A stretch of 64,000 bases of DNA from DSSB01 sp046346845 (GTDB lineage: Bacteria > UBA10199 > DSSB01). The stretch lies in the NCBI GenBank assembly GCA_046346845.1, contig JAXMHH010000002.1, positions 524,341 to 588,340 on the forward strand, given 5' to 3'. The notes under the pieces were generated by a model that worked only from the letters and a program-made list of their open reading frames with translations, ran no database searches and had not been told where the DNA came from. Made by a program: the position numbers and the translations under genes. Shown piece by piece: positions 1 through 10,140 of the stretch (position 1 is the first letter of the stretch; each line of letters begins with the position of its first letter).

Positions 1-3000
1 GCCCGCGAGCCAGCCTCCGGCCAAGGAGAAGGTCGGGGATTCCCCCGTGAAGCCGGTGACCTCGAAGGCGCCCCTCCCGCCGACCCTGCGGCGCGCCTTG
101 TTGGTGGACGCCCAGGGCAAGGCCGTCGAGCTGGATTTCAACGAGGCAGGCCTGGCCTTCCTGGACGGCAACGGGTCCTCCGTCACTCCGGTGCCCGGTG
201 GGAAGTCGCCGCATGCCGAGATCGCCGTGACCTCGGCGGGGAAGGGCGAGGTCCTCTTCCAAGTCCGCGCCCTGGGTTCGGAAAAGCTGCAGACCGTGGA
301 TGCGGACGGCAAGGTCCAAGAGGTGACCGCCACCTACCGGCCCCTGCGGGACGGCGAGAGGCTGCGCGTCGGGGACAAGGAATTCACCTGGTTCGGCCCG
401 AAGAACCGGGCGGCTTTTGCCGTTCAATCCAAGGTCGTCACGGTGTTCAACGGCCGGGTGCTGTTGGAAGACGCCGCCAAGGTCCAGGAGCGGGCGGAAT
501 GGGCCAGCGAGTATGTCCAAGGCCTCGAAAAGACCTTCGTGAAGCGGGAGAGCCTGTTCGGCGACGCCGCCCGCCAGTTCGCCGCGCGGGTCAGCAAGGA
601 TCCGCGCCTCAGCCATGGGGAATTTCGCGATGCCTTCGTCGCCCGTTGCGATACGGTGCTGGCGGCCTTGCGCCCGATCATCGATCGCTTGCCGGAAAAT
701 CAGCAATCGGATCTTGCCTTCAGTTTCATGAAGCAGGTCCTGGAAGGGAAACTCAGTCTGGGTGACGCCCGTCTCCTGACCGCCAGCGTCGAATCGGGCG
801 ACCTGGTGATCCAGCACGTCACACCGGAGCAGGGCAAGGCCTATGATTACGCGATGGTCCCGGCCGTGAAGGGCGAGCCCCTGCTGCAGGGCGCGGGTCT
901 CTTGGAAGGGACCCAAGGCGCCGCGACCTTGAAATTCAACCGGACCGTCTACGACGTGGCCAAGATCGGGGGCGCGCTGCTGCAGTTCCGCCAGGGAATG
1001 CCGCGGAACGGGAACCCGCCCAATTACTATGTGGTCAACCGCAGCGAGCAGGTCCTGTTGGAGATCTACGACCTCAATACCCAGAGCTTCCGGCCCTTGG
1101 ATCACAAGCAGGAGGCCGTGATCGCGGACGGCGCGATCCTTCGGGTCGGCGACCGCAATTATATCTTCCACGCCCCGGAACGCTTGGCGTCCGAGCTCGC
1201 CGCCCGCAACGAGATCCTGGCGGAGCGGGAGCTACTTGCTTACAAGCGCGGCGAAATTTTGGCCATCCCCGACGCGGCCCCGGAAAAGGCGAGGGAGATG
1301 GACCGGCTCTTCAAGTTGGAGCAGGACTTTCGGGACAAGATGCAGGCCGCGGGGCGGGACGCGGACGGGAATTCCGCCCTGCAAAAGGAGATCTCCCACT
1401 TGGCGGCGGGCAACACCGAGTTCGCCAAGGCGGCCCGCGAGGCCCTGGCCGGCAAGCTCGACGCCGCGCAATACCGCCGCGCCCAGACCGAATTAGGCAA
1501 GAAGATGGTCGCGGAGCATCGCGCCGCCCTCGAGGACGTCGAGTCCTTCCTCGGCGGCCTTGCCGCGGATCCCGCCCTCGAATACCGCTTCGCCGAGCTG
1601 CGCGACGAACAGGGAAACTGGGTGGAAAATCCCCATGCCCGGCTGAAGGACCCTGCCGACCTCGCCCCCAAGCTGGCCCGGCGCGGCTGGACCGAGCTGG
1701 CGCCGCTCACGGACATCGGGGGCGCGAGGATCGTGGTCCGCAGCACCAACGACGCCCTGCCCATCGCCGAGGCCATCGAGAAGCAATACAAGGTGCGTGA
1801 CCAGATCGGCGGCGACGGTGCGATGGAGCTCGACCTGATCGGGGCGGAGTTTCAGGACGGCACCGAGGTGATGCATGTCAGCTATAAGCCTGACAAAGAC
1901 CATCCCGACCGCCTGATTATCGGTTCCTCGACCGGCTACCGCGCCATGCACATCGTGGTGGAGGTCGACGGCCAGCCCGTCGAGATCCAGATCCAGACCG
2001 AGGCCATCTACCAATGGGGCAAGATCCAGCACAGCCTGATCTACAAGAACAAGGATCTCCCCAAGGAGACCCATGACGTACTCAACGCCTTCTGCCGGGA
2101 CGTCGCGAAATACCTGACCGACCTCGAGAGCGGGCCCGACGGGACCTCGCGTCCGCCCATGCCGCTGGTGCCCAAGCACCTGAAGCCCGAGCTCCGGGCC
2201 GCCCTGGCGGCGGACCTCAAAAAGATGGGCGAGCTGATGGACCGCTACGAGGAACAGGCGAAGGACCCCAGTTCCCACAAGACCGGGATCTACAAGCGGC
2301 CCGACAGCCTCAAGCCCCCCGCGGCGGAACCGGATTCCTCGAGCGAAGTCAAGACGGGGGCCGATACCCCCAAGGCCAAGGCCGTTCCGGATGGCAAAGG
2401 GCGCATCCCTTCGCGGCGCGCCTCGGGCCAACCGCTTGGGAAGGCGGTCGTCATTCCCGAACTGAAACCCAAGGTGCCGCCCGCGCCGGCGCGCGCCGGC
2501 TATGAAATCCCCGTGCTGCGCTCTTCCGACGGCACCGCCTTCCGCCTGCCGGCCGGCAAGAATCCGGTGACCCTCGGCACCAAGGAGGGCGGCGCGGATA
2601 TCGTCCTCAAGCACCCGAGCAAGGCTTCGGCCCCGCTCCACGCGGAATTGCTCCGCGAGCCCGACGGAAGCTACCGGCTGCGGCCCCTCGCGGGCCAGGA
2701 GGTATTCGTGTGGGAGCCCGCGGGATGGCGCAAGCTGGGCACCGCCGGAGAGGGAGAGACCTACCTGCTGCGGGCCGGAGACCGCATCAAGCTGGGCGAC
2801 TGGGAATTCCGTTGGCACATCGACCGGCCGCCGCCGCTGCCGCCCAAGGGAGGGCCTAAGCCGCCACCGCTGCCCTCGGCCAAGGGCTCGGGGGCCAGCT
2901 ACAGCGCCATGACGGATCGCGCCGCGAATCTCGGCCGCGAACTGACGAATCTCGTCGAGGTCAGCGATGCCACCTTGTCGGGCGAGGACTCATCCTGGCA

Positions 3001-6000
3001 CAGCAGCTTCGCGAACATCTACACCCCGGACCCCACCCACGTCCCGATCAGCACCAGCTGGAAATACCTGAGTCGCGCCGAGTACGAAACCGCTCGGACC
3101 GACGGCACGCTCAAAGACACGCCTGCGGCCACCTATGAAGTTCGGGTGCGCGGCGCTCAGCGCCTGGCCGACGTCGCCTCGCGCCTGCAAAAGGCCTACG
3201 GTGGACGGTTGGAGCGCCTGCCCTCCCTCTATGAAGACGGTTCCGAGTGGCTGCTGCGCAACGAGCGGGGCGAGGCCCAGCTCAAGATCGTGATTGTTGC
3301 GAAGGAGCTCAAGACGCCCAGCGCCGAGGAGGCCAAAGCCGTCTACGCGGACTTCGCCAAAAAACAATTGCCCGTCCTGTTGCGCTGGAACCAGGAGGCC
3401 GCGAGTCAACGCGGAGTCTACGCCCATCGCCTCCTGCAGATGATCGGCGTGGAAGGAGACGGCCATGGCGGACTGCGCTTCGGAGGCCGCCTCGCCGCGG
3501 TTTTGGCCCGGATGGAAGGGGCTCCCACTGCCGCAGAACGCAACCGTGCCGGCGAGGAACTGGCCACGATGCTCGCCTACCTGAAGGATGCGCCTTTCCT
3601 GATGCAGGAACAGCGCCTGCTCCACGCGGCCAAAAATGACTCCGAATGGATCGACGCGGAACGCTATGCCTTCAAACAGTCGGGCCCGTTGCGCGAGCGC
3701 GGCGTGCAGGCATTTCAGGCTCGAAACCGGATGCGGGAGATCGGCGCCCGCATGCACGCCTTGGGCGAGGAGCTGCGGCGCAACGTTCCGAACGACCAGC
3801 AAAAGGCCGGCAACCCGGTCTTTGACGAATACCTCGCGGTCATGGTTGAATTTCGGGCCGCTATCAAGACCGCTCAAGGCTTTGTCGACTTCCTGAAACA
3901 AAGTGGAGTGGACCTGGAGCGGAACCGTCCGGCGGCGCAGGAGGGAAAAGAGGCGCCTCCCGTCGAGGTCGAGGACGACATGATCCTCGAGATGAAATCC
4001 GCGACCGGTCGGGATCTGCACGGTGCCGACGACCAGCCCTTGCGCGACCTGAGGCGGTTCACGGATTCCGAGTTGGAATCCCTGCGCACCCTGGGCTTGG
4101 GCGACCTGGAAGGACTGCGCGATCCTGCCTCCCCGAAATTCGCCAACAGCGTGGTGACGGCCTTGGACCAATTGTTGCGCGACCCGCCCTTCAAGGGGAG
4201 GGAGTTCGAGGGCGGGGTGGTCCGCCTGGTGGGCGCCTTGCGCCACTGGGAGATGTTCAGCGGCCAGAAGTTATCCTGGCTCAACCAATACCTTCGCGAC
4301 TTCGGGCGCAGCCCTTACGGCATTCCTTTGGCCAGCGTCCCCCCGCCCGTGCCGCCGCCCCCGCGCCTGCCGCTTTCCGCCGAGGAGCAGCGGAGCCTGG
4401 GGGTGCGCGAGATCAACCCCGGCAACCTCATGAAGGTCATCGCGACCATCCGTGCCCGCTCCACTCCCTTGGAGCGCATCGGCGACTTCATGCCCTTTCT
4501 GCCGAGCGAGGAGGGCCGACGGATCTTGGCCAAGATCATGGACAACTATGCGGGTTTGGTCTCCGACGCCAATCCCAAGCTGGGCAGCTATCTCGAGGCG
4601 ATGTTCAAGCCGGGCGAGGCCTATGCGGCGGCCTTGGATTTCAAAGAGGCGCCGGAAGGCCAGGGCAAGCTGCCCGAACGCCGGGAAAACAGCCAGCGGG
4701 TCGCGGCGCTCGCCCCCACCCGGCTCGGAGAGCCGACCGGGGCCTACGTCGAGGAAATCCCCGCGACCAGCCTGGTGGGCAAGGAGCTCAAGGGCCTGGC
4801 TCGTCCCCGGCCCAGCTTCGTCAGCGAGGTCCCCGGACTGACGCCGGAACTGGAGAAAACTTTCGATCGCGGCGGCCGCGTCGAGAAATGGCCCTCCGGC
4901 ATGATGTTGGTCGAGGCCCCCAGCGGCGCCGAGACGCGCGTCGTGCGCCCCGCCAGTCCCAGCCTCGTGGTGGCCTACCTGCGTTGGTACCAACGCCAGG
5001 GTTTCGCCCGAGCCGACGCGGTCCAAGCCGAGACCGCTTGGCGGGAGTTGCAAGGACGAGCGCGGGAATTGGGCGTGCAACTGGTTTTGGGAGAGGATGT
5101 CGCTCAGGGCAAGCCCGAAGGGAAACCCTTGCAGGATTTCCTGGAGGAGAACAGCGGGCAGGTGGTTTTCCTGAACCGCCTCTTGCAGCTCTTGCCGGCC
5201 TCCATGCTGGGGTCCGGGCGCCTGAACCGCATCCATCTCAGGGCACCGCGCCAGGGCGATGCCCACTTCGGCGCCTATGATGCGGCGGACGGCTCGCTTT
5301 ACCTCTATTCCGGCGGCTTCCAGGGTTCCCGGCGCAACCTCGCGGCCCTGTTCCTCCATGAATTGGGCCATCCCAATGCCGAGCGCTACCACACCAACGC
5401 CAAGGGGGATCCCAAGATCCCGCTCAAAACTAGGACCCAGATGCAGCAGGCGCACGCGACCCTGGCCAAGCTGCGGGCGCTGTATGCCGTGGATTGGGCG
5501 GAGGGCGCGGAGGCCCGTCGCGCACGGCAGGCCAAGGATTTGGACGAATTCCTCTCCGACCTACAGCTTGCCTACGTCGCCGCCGGCCCCGCGCTGCGCG
5601 CGCATATCCGCGGCTACCGCGAGGGATCTCCGGAACGCCAGGCCTGGGACTTCGTCTACTCGGAATTGCGCGACCGCATCTTTGGCGGGCTCGAATACGA
5701 TTTCGTCAACCTGCCTCCGCCGCCGCGGCCCGGACTCAAAGTCCTGCCCGGCGGCAAGGCCAAGGCTCCGCCGGTCCCGATCCAGGTGCCGGATGCCTTC
5801 TTAAGTTCTGAGACCGGTCCGCAAAACGCGGTGCAGGAATTGCGCCTCGGTGGCTTGGCCGCCGGCCGCGACCCGGGCGTGGGCCGTTATGCCCACAACG
5901 AGGACCGCTTTGCTGTGGCCAGGTTCACGGCGCCGGACGGGAAACAGGTCGTCCGGTATTTCGCCATCGACGGGATGGGAGGCCATCAAGGCGGGGAATT

Positions 6001-6934
6001 CGCCGCGGTCTTCACCCAATATGTCCTGCAGGAGGCGGGGAAAAACCCCGGGCTCTCCCTCGAAGAGGCCATCCGCTTGGCGGACCGAAAGATGTTGGAG
6101 CATCCGACCTTCAAGAAAATGGAGGGCGATCCCGGTGCGGTCGTGGTGGGCGTGGAAGTCAAGCCGCTGGGTCCGGAGGGCTACGAGGTGCGCTTCGCCG
6201 ACGTCGGCGACGCGGAGGGCATGATTTTCACCCATGATTTTCAGCTCCAAGAGAACGCCTACACGGCCAAGGAACCCCGCAGCGACCGGAAGCTGCCCCG
6301 CGGCCAGACCTATATCGCGCGGATCGACCCGAATGCCCACGTCGTGGACCAAGCCTTGGGCGGCCACTACCGGGAGGGCAAAAAGGCCCTCGATATCGCC
6401 GTCGAGTCGCACCGCGCCAAGGCGGGATCGATCGTGGTGGCCGGTTCCGACGGCCTGACCGAAAATTTCATCAGCAAGGACGAAATCGGTGAAGTGCTGC
6501 GCCAGAGCGGCGCCCGCACCGCGGCGGAAATGGAGCTGGCACTCCGCAACGAGGCGCTGATTCGCATGCATATCCTGCAGGAGTTCCGGAAGCAGGATCG
6601 CTTTGGGCAGGCCATCACCCACGACGATTACGTGGCCGCTTACCGCAAGGTGTGGAAGCAGGATCCGCCTGCGGGCACCTGGCGTTACGAAGGCATGGTC
6701 CTGCATTCGCGCGGCCAGGTAGTGAACCCGGCGAAAAATCCCAACGTCGACGGGAACAAGGCTTACTTCGTCGGGAAATTCAAGTTGGACAACGTCTCCG
6801 TGGTCGTCCAAGTGCTGGGCCAAGAAGTCGGCAGCGGCAAGGCGCCGCCGCCGCGCCCCAACTTCTTGCCGCCGCCCTTGCCCCCGCTGGCTGCCGCAGG
6901 CCTGCCAAAGGCCGCCCAGGGTGGTCGGCCTTAA
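1..6934 (+). CDS. Giant FHA / RelA-SpoT / HExxH / PP2C signalling protein (5'-truncated by window)
   Basis: The reading frame is open to base 2, so the gene begins upstream; the GTG at 47 sits in a Pro-rich linker and is probably not the start. Residues below are counted from that GTG. Two weak FHA-like beta regions lie at about 15-128 and 260-385. A RelA/SpoT-type nucleotidyltransferase domain (about 500-690) keeps R532-x-K534, D556 in LTDIGGARI, G630-Y631 and E646 in VEIQIQT, so (p)ppGpp-like synthesis is plausible; no HD hydrolase was seen. A clear FHA domain follows (819-925), expected to bind phospho-threonine. HELGH at 1771-1775 resembles a zinc-peptidase site. A C-terminal PP2C phosphatase (about 1950-2200) has a NEDR motif, DGMGGH at 1975 and a SDGL motif. 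Pro-rich linkers separate the modules. The end of the protein is Pro-rich. No signal peptide can be judged because the N-terminus is missing. It may counter the kinase encoded at 31019-36070, which is inference. Confidence 0.9.
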   Translation, partial: PASQPPAKEKVGDSPVKPVTSKAPLPPTLRRALLVDAQGKAVELDFNEAGLAFLDGNGSSVTPVPGGKSPHAEIAVTSAGKGEVLFQVRALGSEKLQTVDADGKVQEVTATYRPLRDGERLRVGDKEFTWFGPKNRAAFAVQSKVVTVFNGRVLLEDAAKVQERAEWASEYVQGLEKTFVKRESLFGDAARQFAARVSKDPRLSHGEFRDAFVARCDTVLAALRPIIDRLPENQQSDLAFSFMKQVLEGKLSLGDARLLTASVESGDLVIQHVTPEQGKAYDYAMVPAVKGEPLLQGAGLLEGTQGAATLKFNRTVYDVAKIGGALLQFRQGMPRNGNPPNYYVVNRSEQVLLEIYDLNTQSFRPLDHKQEAVIADGAILRVGDRNYIFHAPERLASELAARNEILAERELLAYKRGEILAIPDAAPEKAREMDRLFKLEQDFRDKMQAAGRDADGNSALQKEISHLAAGNTEFAKAAREALAGKLDAAQYRRAQTELGKKMVAEHRAALEDVESFLGGLAADPALEYRFAELRDEQGNWVENPHARLKDPADLAPKLARRGWTELAPLTDIGGARIVVRSTNDALPIAEAIEKQYKVRDQIGGDGAMELDLIGAEFQDGTEVMHVSYKPDKDHPDRLIIGSSTGYRAMHIVVEVDGQPVEIQIQTEAIYQWGKIQHSLIYKNKDLPKETHDVLNAFCRDVAKYLTDLESGPDGTSRPPMPLVPKHLKPELRAALAADLKKMGELMDRYEEQAKDPSSHKTGIYKRPDSLKPPAAEPDSSSEVKTGADTPKAKAVPDGKGRIPSRRASGQPLGKAVVIPELKPKVPPAPARAGYEIPVLRSSDGTAFRLPAGKNPVTLGTKEGGADIVLKHPSKASAPLHAELLREPDGSYRLRPLAGQEVFVWEPAGWRKLGTAGEGETYLLRAGDRIKLGDWEFRWHIDRPPPLPPKGGPKPPPLPSAKGSGASYSAMTDRAANLGRELTNLVEVSDATLSGEDSSWHSSFANIYTPDPTHVPISTSWKYLSRAEYETARTDGTLKDTPAATYEVRVRGAQRLADVASRLQKAYGGRLERLPSLYEDGSEWLLRNERGEAQLKIVIVAKELKTPSAEEAKAVYADFAKKQLPVLLRWNQEAASQRGVYAHRLLQMIGVEGDGHGGLRFGGRLAAVLARMEGAPTAAERNRAGEELATMLAYLKDAPFLMQEQRLLHAAKNDSEWIDAERYAFKQSGPLRERGVQAFQARNRMREIGARMHALGEELRRNVPNDQQKAGNPVFDEYLAVMVEFRAAIKTAQGFVDFLKQSGVDLERNRPAAQEGKEAPPVEVEDDMILEMKSATGRDLHGADDQPLRDLRRFTDSELESLRTLGLGDLEGLRDPASPKFANSVVTALDQLLRDPPFKGREFEGGVVRLVGALRHWEMFSGQKLSWLNQYLRDFGRSPYGIPLASVPPPVPPPPRLPLSAEEQRSLGVREINPGNLMKVIATIRARSTPLERIGDFMPFLPSEEGRRILAKIMDNYAGLVSDANPKLGSYLEAMFKPGEAYAAALDFKEAPEGQGKLPERRENSQRVAALAPTRLGEPTGAYVEEIPATSLVGKELKGLARPRPSFVSEVPGLTPELEKTFDRGGRVEKWPSGMMLVEAPSGAETRVVRPASPSLVVAYLRWYQRQGFARADAVQAETAWRELQGRARELGVQLVLGEDVAQGKPEGKPLQDFLEENSGQVVFLNRLLQLLPASMLGSGRLNRIHLRAPRQGDAHFGAYDAADGSLYLYSGGFQGSRRNLAALFLHELGHPNAERYHTNAKGDPKIPLKTRTQMQQAHATLAKLRALYAVDWAEGAEARRARQAKDLDEFLSDLQLAYVAAGPALRAHIRGYREGSPERQAWDFVYSELRDRIFGGLEYDFVNLPPPPRPGLKVLPGGKAKAPPVPIQVPDAFLSSETGPQNAVQELRLGGLAAGRDPGVGRYAHNEDRFAVARFTAPDGKQVVRYFAIDGMGGHQGGEFAAVFTQYVLQEAGKNPGLSLEEAIRLADRKMLEHPTFKKMEGDPGAVVVGVEVKPLGPEGYEVRFADVGDAEGMIFTHDFQLQENAYTAKEPRSDRKLPRGQTYIARIDPNAHVVDQALGGHYREGKKALDIAVESHRAKAGSIVVAGSDGLTENFISKDEIGEVLRQSGARTAAEMELALRNEALIRMHILQEFRKQDRFGQAITHDDYVAAYRKVWKQDPPAGTWRYEGMVLHSRGQVVNPAKNPNVDGNKAYFVGKFKLDNVSVVVQVLGQEVGSGKAPPPRPNFLPPPLPPLAAAGLPKAAQGGRP

Positions 6935-7023
6935 TTCCGCGCCGAGCCAAATCCTCAAGGACACCCGCAACTTATGTACAGCGCTGCCGAAACCCTAGGC
7001 ACGCTTTTTTAGCGGATCTCCAT

Positions 7024-7040
7024 CCCTGTCCAGGACAGGG
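7024..7040. repeat. Perfect inverted repeat upstream of 7100 gene
   Basis: CCCTGTCC and GGACAGGG are separated by a single A, 60 bp upstream of the ATG at 7100. It could be an operator or the base of an RNA hairpin. The same CTGTCC/GGACAG half-sites, with a 4-base spacer, occur in the leader of the gene at 24882-26888. No clear terminator hairpin follows the giant gene ending at 6934. Confidence 0.6.
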
Positions 7041-7099
7041 GAAAACGCCACCGCGTTTTTGTGTAAGTGTTTGAATTGACTGCCGATTGGGGGCATACC

Positions 7100-10084
7100 A
7101 TGTCGGTTCGGCTGAGTCTGTCCGGGGCACCCCCGGAGGCCGGGCACAACCTGAATTCCGCAGCGCCGGAGTCTCTCGGGCCGGGTCGCCACGTCTCGGC
7201 CTGGCTGCGGGCGCTTCCCCAAAACCTGTCCCCCAGCCTCAAGCTGGAGCTCAACTCCCTCGTCCCCGAGTCGGATCCCGAATTCCTTTCCCAGTCTTGG
7301 TTGAATTTCGCCCATCGCCAACAGCAGGCCGGTCGCCTGGACCTGGCCGCCTCCGCCTATCAGGCCTTGGTGGCCACGGATCTTCCGGGCCGCCAGCGCG
7401 CCCAAGCGTGTCTCGACGCCATGCAGGGGCGAGGCTCGGTGGGCCGGCGCCTGGAGTTCCTGCTCGGGCAATTCGCCGAGCAGACAACCGACCCCGGCAT
7501 GCTGGGGGGGATGGTCGTCGCCTCCACCGTGTTTCAAGGGATTCGCTTCCTCGGGCTGTCTCGCCTCCTGGCCAACCCCGGCGCGGGGCTTCTGACCCGG
7601 GGCGCGGGGGCGCGGTTGGCGGCCGCCTCGCTGGGCTTCGCCGCGGAGGTCCCCAGCTTCCTGTTCGCCAGCAAGGCCATTCACCAGGTCATGGGCCGCG
7701 AGCAAGACTGGTCGGGCCGGGCCCTGGCCCGCGAGGCCGCGGGGCTGGGCCTCAATTTGTTTTTCCTCAAGGCCTGCGGTGGCCTGGCCCGCGGCGGTCT
7801 CGAGGCCTGGCAGGGCCGACTCTCGCCGCTGGGCGGAGCTGAAGGGTTTTCTCGACTGCCCAACATCTTGCTGCCCCAGGCGGCGAGCCTGGCGGGAATT
7901 TACCTCGGGCATCGCGCGGAGGTCCTGGCCGGCCTGAAGCCCGCGACCGACGACGCTACCACCCTGGTTGATTCCCTGAGTCTCTTGCTGCAATTCCACT
8001 TGGGTGGGCAATTGAGCGCCCAACTGATGGGGCCCGGTTTTTCGCGCCATGCCCAGGCCTTGGAATGGCTCGCCCGCAACGCCGCGCCGCGGCCGAAGGC
8101 GCTGGGGCCGGGGGCTTTCCAGGGTGAATCCCTCGAAGCGATGGGCCGTCGCCCGGCCTTGGCGATGTCGGGGATTTCCCGTGTCGAGGTGGAGGCCGAA
8201 GAGCATCCTTTTCCGAAGTGGAAGGTGAGGATCCCCGAACCGCTGCGGATGAGCCAGGTCGGCGACGGCGAGTCCTCCTCCTTCAAATTTTTAGAGGGCC
8301 GGCTGCGCACCCACCTGATCTCCCACTACGAGCCGGGGCTGGAGGCCGATGCCGAAGTGCGCGAACGATTTTCCACTCGCGTGGACGAAATCGCCTTCAA
8401 TTATCTGCGTACGCCGGGGGTTGATTTGCAGCGCTATTACCAATTGTTGATGGATGCGCGGCTGGCGGATATCCCCCACGACGATGGCCGGGTCACCGCG
8501 CGGGTGGAGCAATTGGCCGTCGCCACCAAGTACTTCCGGCATGCCATGGAGATGAACACCTTTCGCCGCGGGGTCGGATCGCTCTACGACCACCTGATGC
8601 AGGAGACCTTCGAACGGGTCTTGCGCGAGGGCGGCAGGGAGGATTTTGAAGCGTTTATCCGTGTGGCGTCGGTGCAGCGGCGCATTGAGGCGGTGGAGTC
8701 CTACCTCCAAGAGCGAGGTTGGGATCGGCGCTATGCCTTCGCCGAACCGCCCAAGGCCCCCGAGCCGCCCGCCACCTGGCTCGACCGGTTGCGCGCGCGA
8801 TTCGGCTTCGCCGTGCCGAAACCGGCGGAGAGTCCTCCGCCCTGGCTTGCCCGGCTACGGGCGATGGCGATCTCCCCCGAGGCCAAGGCGGCGGTGGAAA
8901 AATACCTGCGTTCTTATGAACTCGCCGAGCCTGCCGCCGCGTTCCGCGATGGCGTGCACAATTTTATCCTGTGGCGTCCCGCGCAGGGTGCCGAGCGCCG
9001 CGAGGCCTTCACCGTCGGGGTGGCCATGGATGGCTTGGGCGACTACCTCAGGGCTTGGAAACGGAACCCCGAGCACCTCCGGGTGCTCGAGGATGCGATA
9101 CGCCGGGCATCAAGAAGCTCGGTGCCCGTCCTGCATTTCGATCGCATCTTCAAGCTGCTCGCCACCCGCGACCTGCCGCACAAGATCGCCGAGGTCGCCT
9201 CCCAAGAGGCCTTCCATTGGGGGCAGCTGGAGGGGATCCTCGACCTGTCCAGCGGCGAGACCGGCTACGATTCCTCGATCGCGAAACTGAACGGGACCAT
9301 CTATACCGGCTATATCTACGACCGGGTCTTGGCGGAAAAATTCGCCCGTCTCTACCACTTGACCCCGATCTACCTCCACCCGACGGAAATGCAGATCCGC
9401 CTGGGGCAATTTCACTATCGCGCCAAGGAACTCTTGGAGGACAGGGTGAGCGCCGCGCTGACGGAATGGATGCGGGAGCGGAAGCGGGCTACCAACCTGC
9501 CGCCGAGTCCCGCCGCGGCCCAGGCCAAGCGCCAAGAGCTGGAAAGTTCGGTGGTGTTTGACGGGAAAGACATCCTCTCTATGCTGGGCCTGCGCCCGAC
9601 TCCGGTCGCCTCCAAAGCCGTGGCCGCCATCGAGAAGGGCGAAGTGGAACTGCGCTTGCTGGCCAAGCCGCAGATGCGCGAGCTATGGAAAAAATTGCCC
9701 CACGACGAACAGGACAAAGAGCCGCCCGAAGGACTGTTTGTCCCCGAGGAAAAGAGCCCCTCCCGTAAACCTTTGATAGCCATCACCGCCCTGGATCCGG
9801 ACCTGACCCGCGACCAGAAGATCGTGCGTTCCATCGCCTTAGCCGCCCTGGTGGTGCACGAGTTCGAGCACTACCTGCACCGCGGAGAGCTGAACAACGT
9901 CCATCTCTCGGAGATGCGCGCTTGGCTCGAGGAGTACCTGTTCATGATGCAGAACGGCCAATTGGCCCTGTGGCATGAGATGCAGGAGACCACCCCCTAC
10001 GGCTTCGGCGTCTACCTCCGCAGCCTGGTCGACAAGGACTACATCGAAGGCCCGCGCGACGTCCCCATCCGCCTCAAAAAATAA
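7100..10084 (+). CDS. Large protein with C-terminal HEFEH metallopeptidase-like motif
   Basis: A 994-residue protein of unknown function. I chose the ATG at 7100 because a G-rich ribosome site (TGGGGGC) lies 5 bases upstream; an in-frame GTG at 7067 lacks one. The N-terminal part has a TPR-like helix pair (SWLNFAHRQQQAGRLDLA), then a long hydrophobic helical region at roughly residues 120-320. By eye this region resembles one at about residues 800-1060 of the 3586-residue protein at 36230-46990. The C-terminal part has HEFEH at 920-924 followed by further acidic helices, like a gluzincin-type zinc site, although the third ligand cannot be fixed by eye. There is no signal peptide. It lies 165 bp after the giant FHA/PP2C gene on the same strand, so the two may work together. 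Function unknown; the peptidase call is tentative. Confidence 0.85.
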   Translation: MSVRLSLSGAPPEAGHNLNSAAPESLGPGRHVSAWLRALPQNLSPSLKLELNSLVPESDPEFLSQSWLNFAHRQQQAGRLDLAASAYQALVATDLPGRQRAQACLDAMQGRGSVGRRLEFLLGQFAEQTTDPGMLGGMVVASTVFQGIRFLGLSRLLANPGAGLLTRGAGARLAAASLGFAAEVPSFLFASKAIHQVMGREQDWSGRALAREAAGLGLNLFFLKACGGLARGGLEAWQGRLSPLGGAEGFSRLPNILLPQAASLAGIYLGHRAEVLAGLKPATDDATTLVDSLSLLLQFHLGGQLSAQLMGPGFSRHAQALEWLARNAAPRPKALGPGAFQGESLEAMGRRPALAMSGISRVEVEAEEHPFPKWKVRIPEPLRMSQVGDGESSSFKFLEGRLRTHLISHYEPGLEADAEVRERFSTRVDEIAFNYLRTPGVDLQRYYQLLMDARLADIPHDDGRVTARVEQLAVATKYFRHAMEMNTFRRGVGSLYDHLMQETFERVLREGGREDFEAFIRVASVQRRIEAVESYLQERGWDRRYAFAEPPKAPEPPATWLDRLRARFGFAVPKPAESPPPWLARLRAMAISPEAKAAVEKYLRSYELAEPAAAFRDGVHNFILWRPAQGAERREAFTVGVAMDGLGDYLRAWKRNPEHLRVLEDAIRRASRSSVPVLHFDRIFKLLATRDLPHKIAEVASQEAFHWGQLEGILDLSSGETGYDSSIAKLNGTIYTGYIYDRVLAEKFARLYHLTPIYLHPTEMQIRLGQFHYRAKELLEDRVSAALTEWMRERKRATNLPPSPAAAQAKRQELESSVVFDGKDILSMLGLRPTPVASKAVAAIEKGEVELRLLAKPQMRELWKKLPHDEQDKEPPEGLFVPEEKSPSRKPLIAITALDPDLTRDQKIVRSIALAALVVHEFEHYLHRGELNNVHLSEMRAWLEEYLFMMQNGQLALWHEMQETTPYGFGVYLRSLVDKDYIEGPRDVPIRLKK

Positions 10085-10086
10085 AA

Positions 10087-10120
10087 AAGGCGTGGCGGCC
10101 GGAATGGCCTGCCACGCCTT
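10087..10120 (-). terminator. Rho-independent terminator of the 10141-10377 gene
   Basis: A perfect 10-bp stem (AAGGCGTGGC/GCCACGCCTT, arms 10087-10096 and 10111-10120) encloses an inner GGCC pair. Read on the minus strand, it is followed by a TTTTTTATTTTTT tract. It begins 3 bases after the stop of the plus-strand gene and may serve both directions. Confidence 0.9.
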
Positions 10121-10140
10121 GGATCTTGGCTTGTGTCCCG

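Noticed and set aside
47..49. GTG at 47 as the true start of the giant gene
   Set aside because: The frame is open to base 2 and the preceding codons continue a Pro-rich linker, so the gene is truncated by the window.
6997..7013. AGGCACG-like sigma-54 promoter before the 7100 gene
   Set aside because: GG and GC are 12 bases apart rather than 10.
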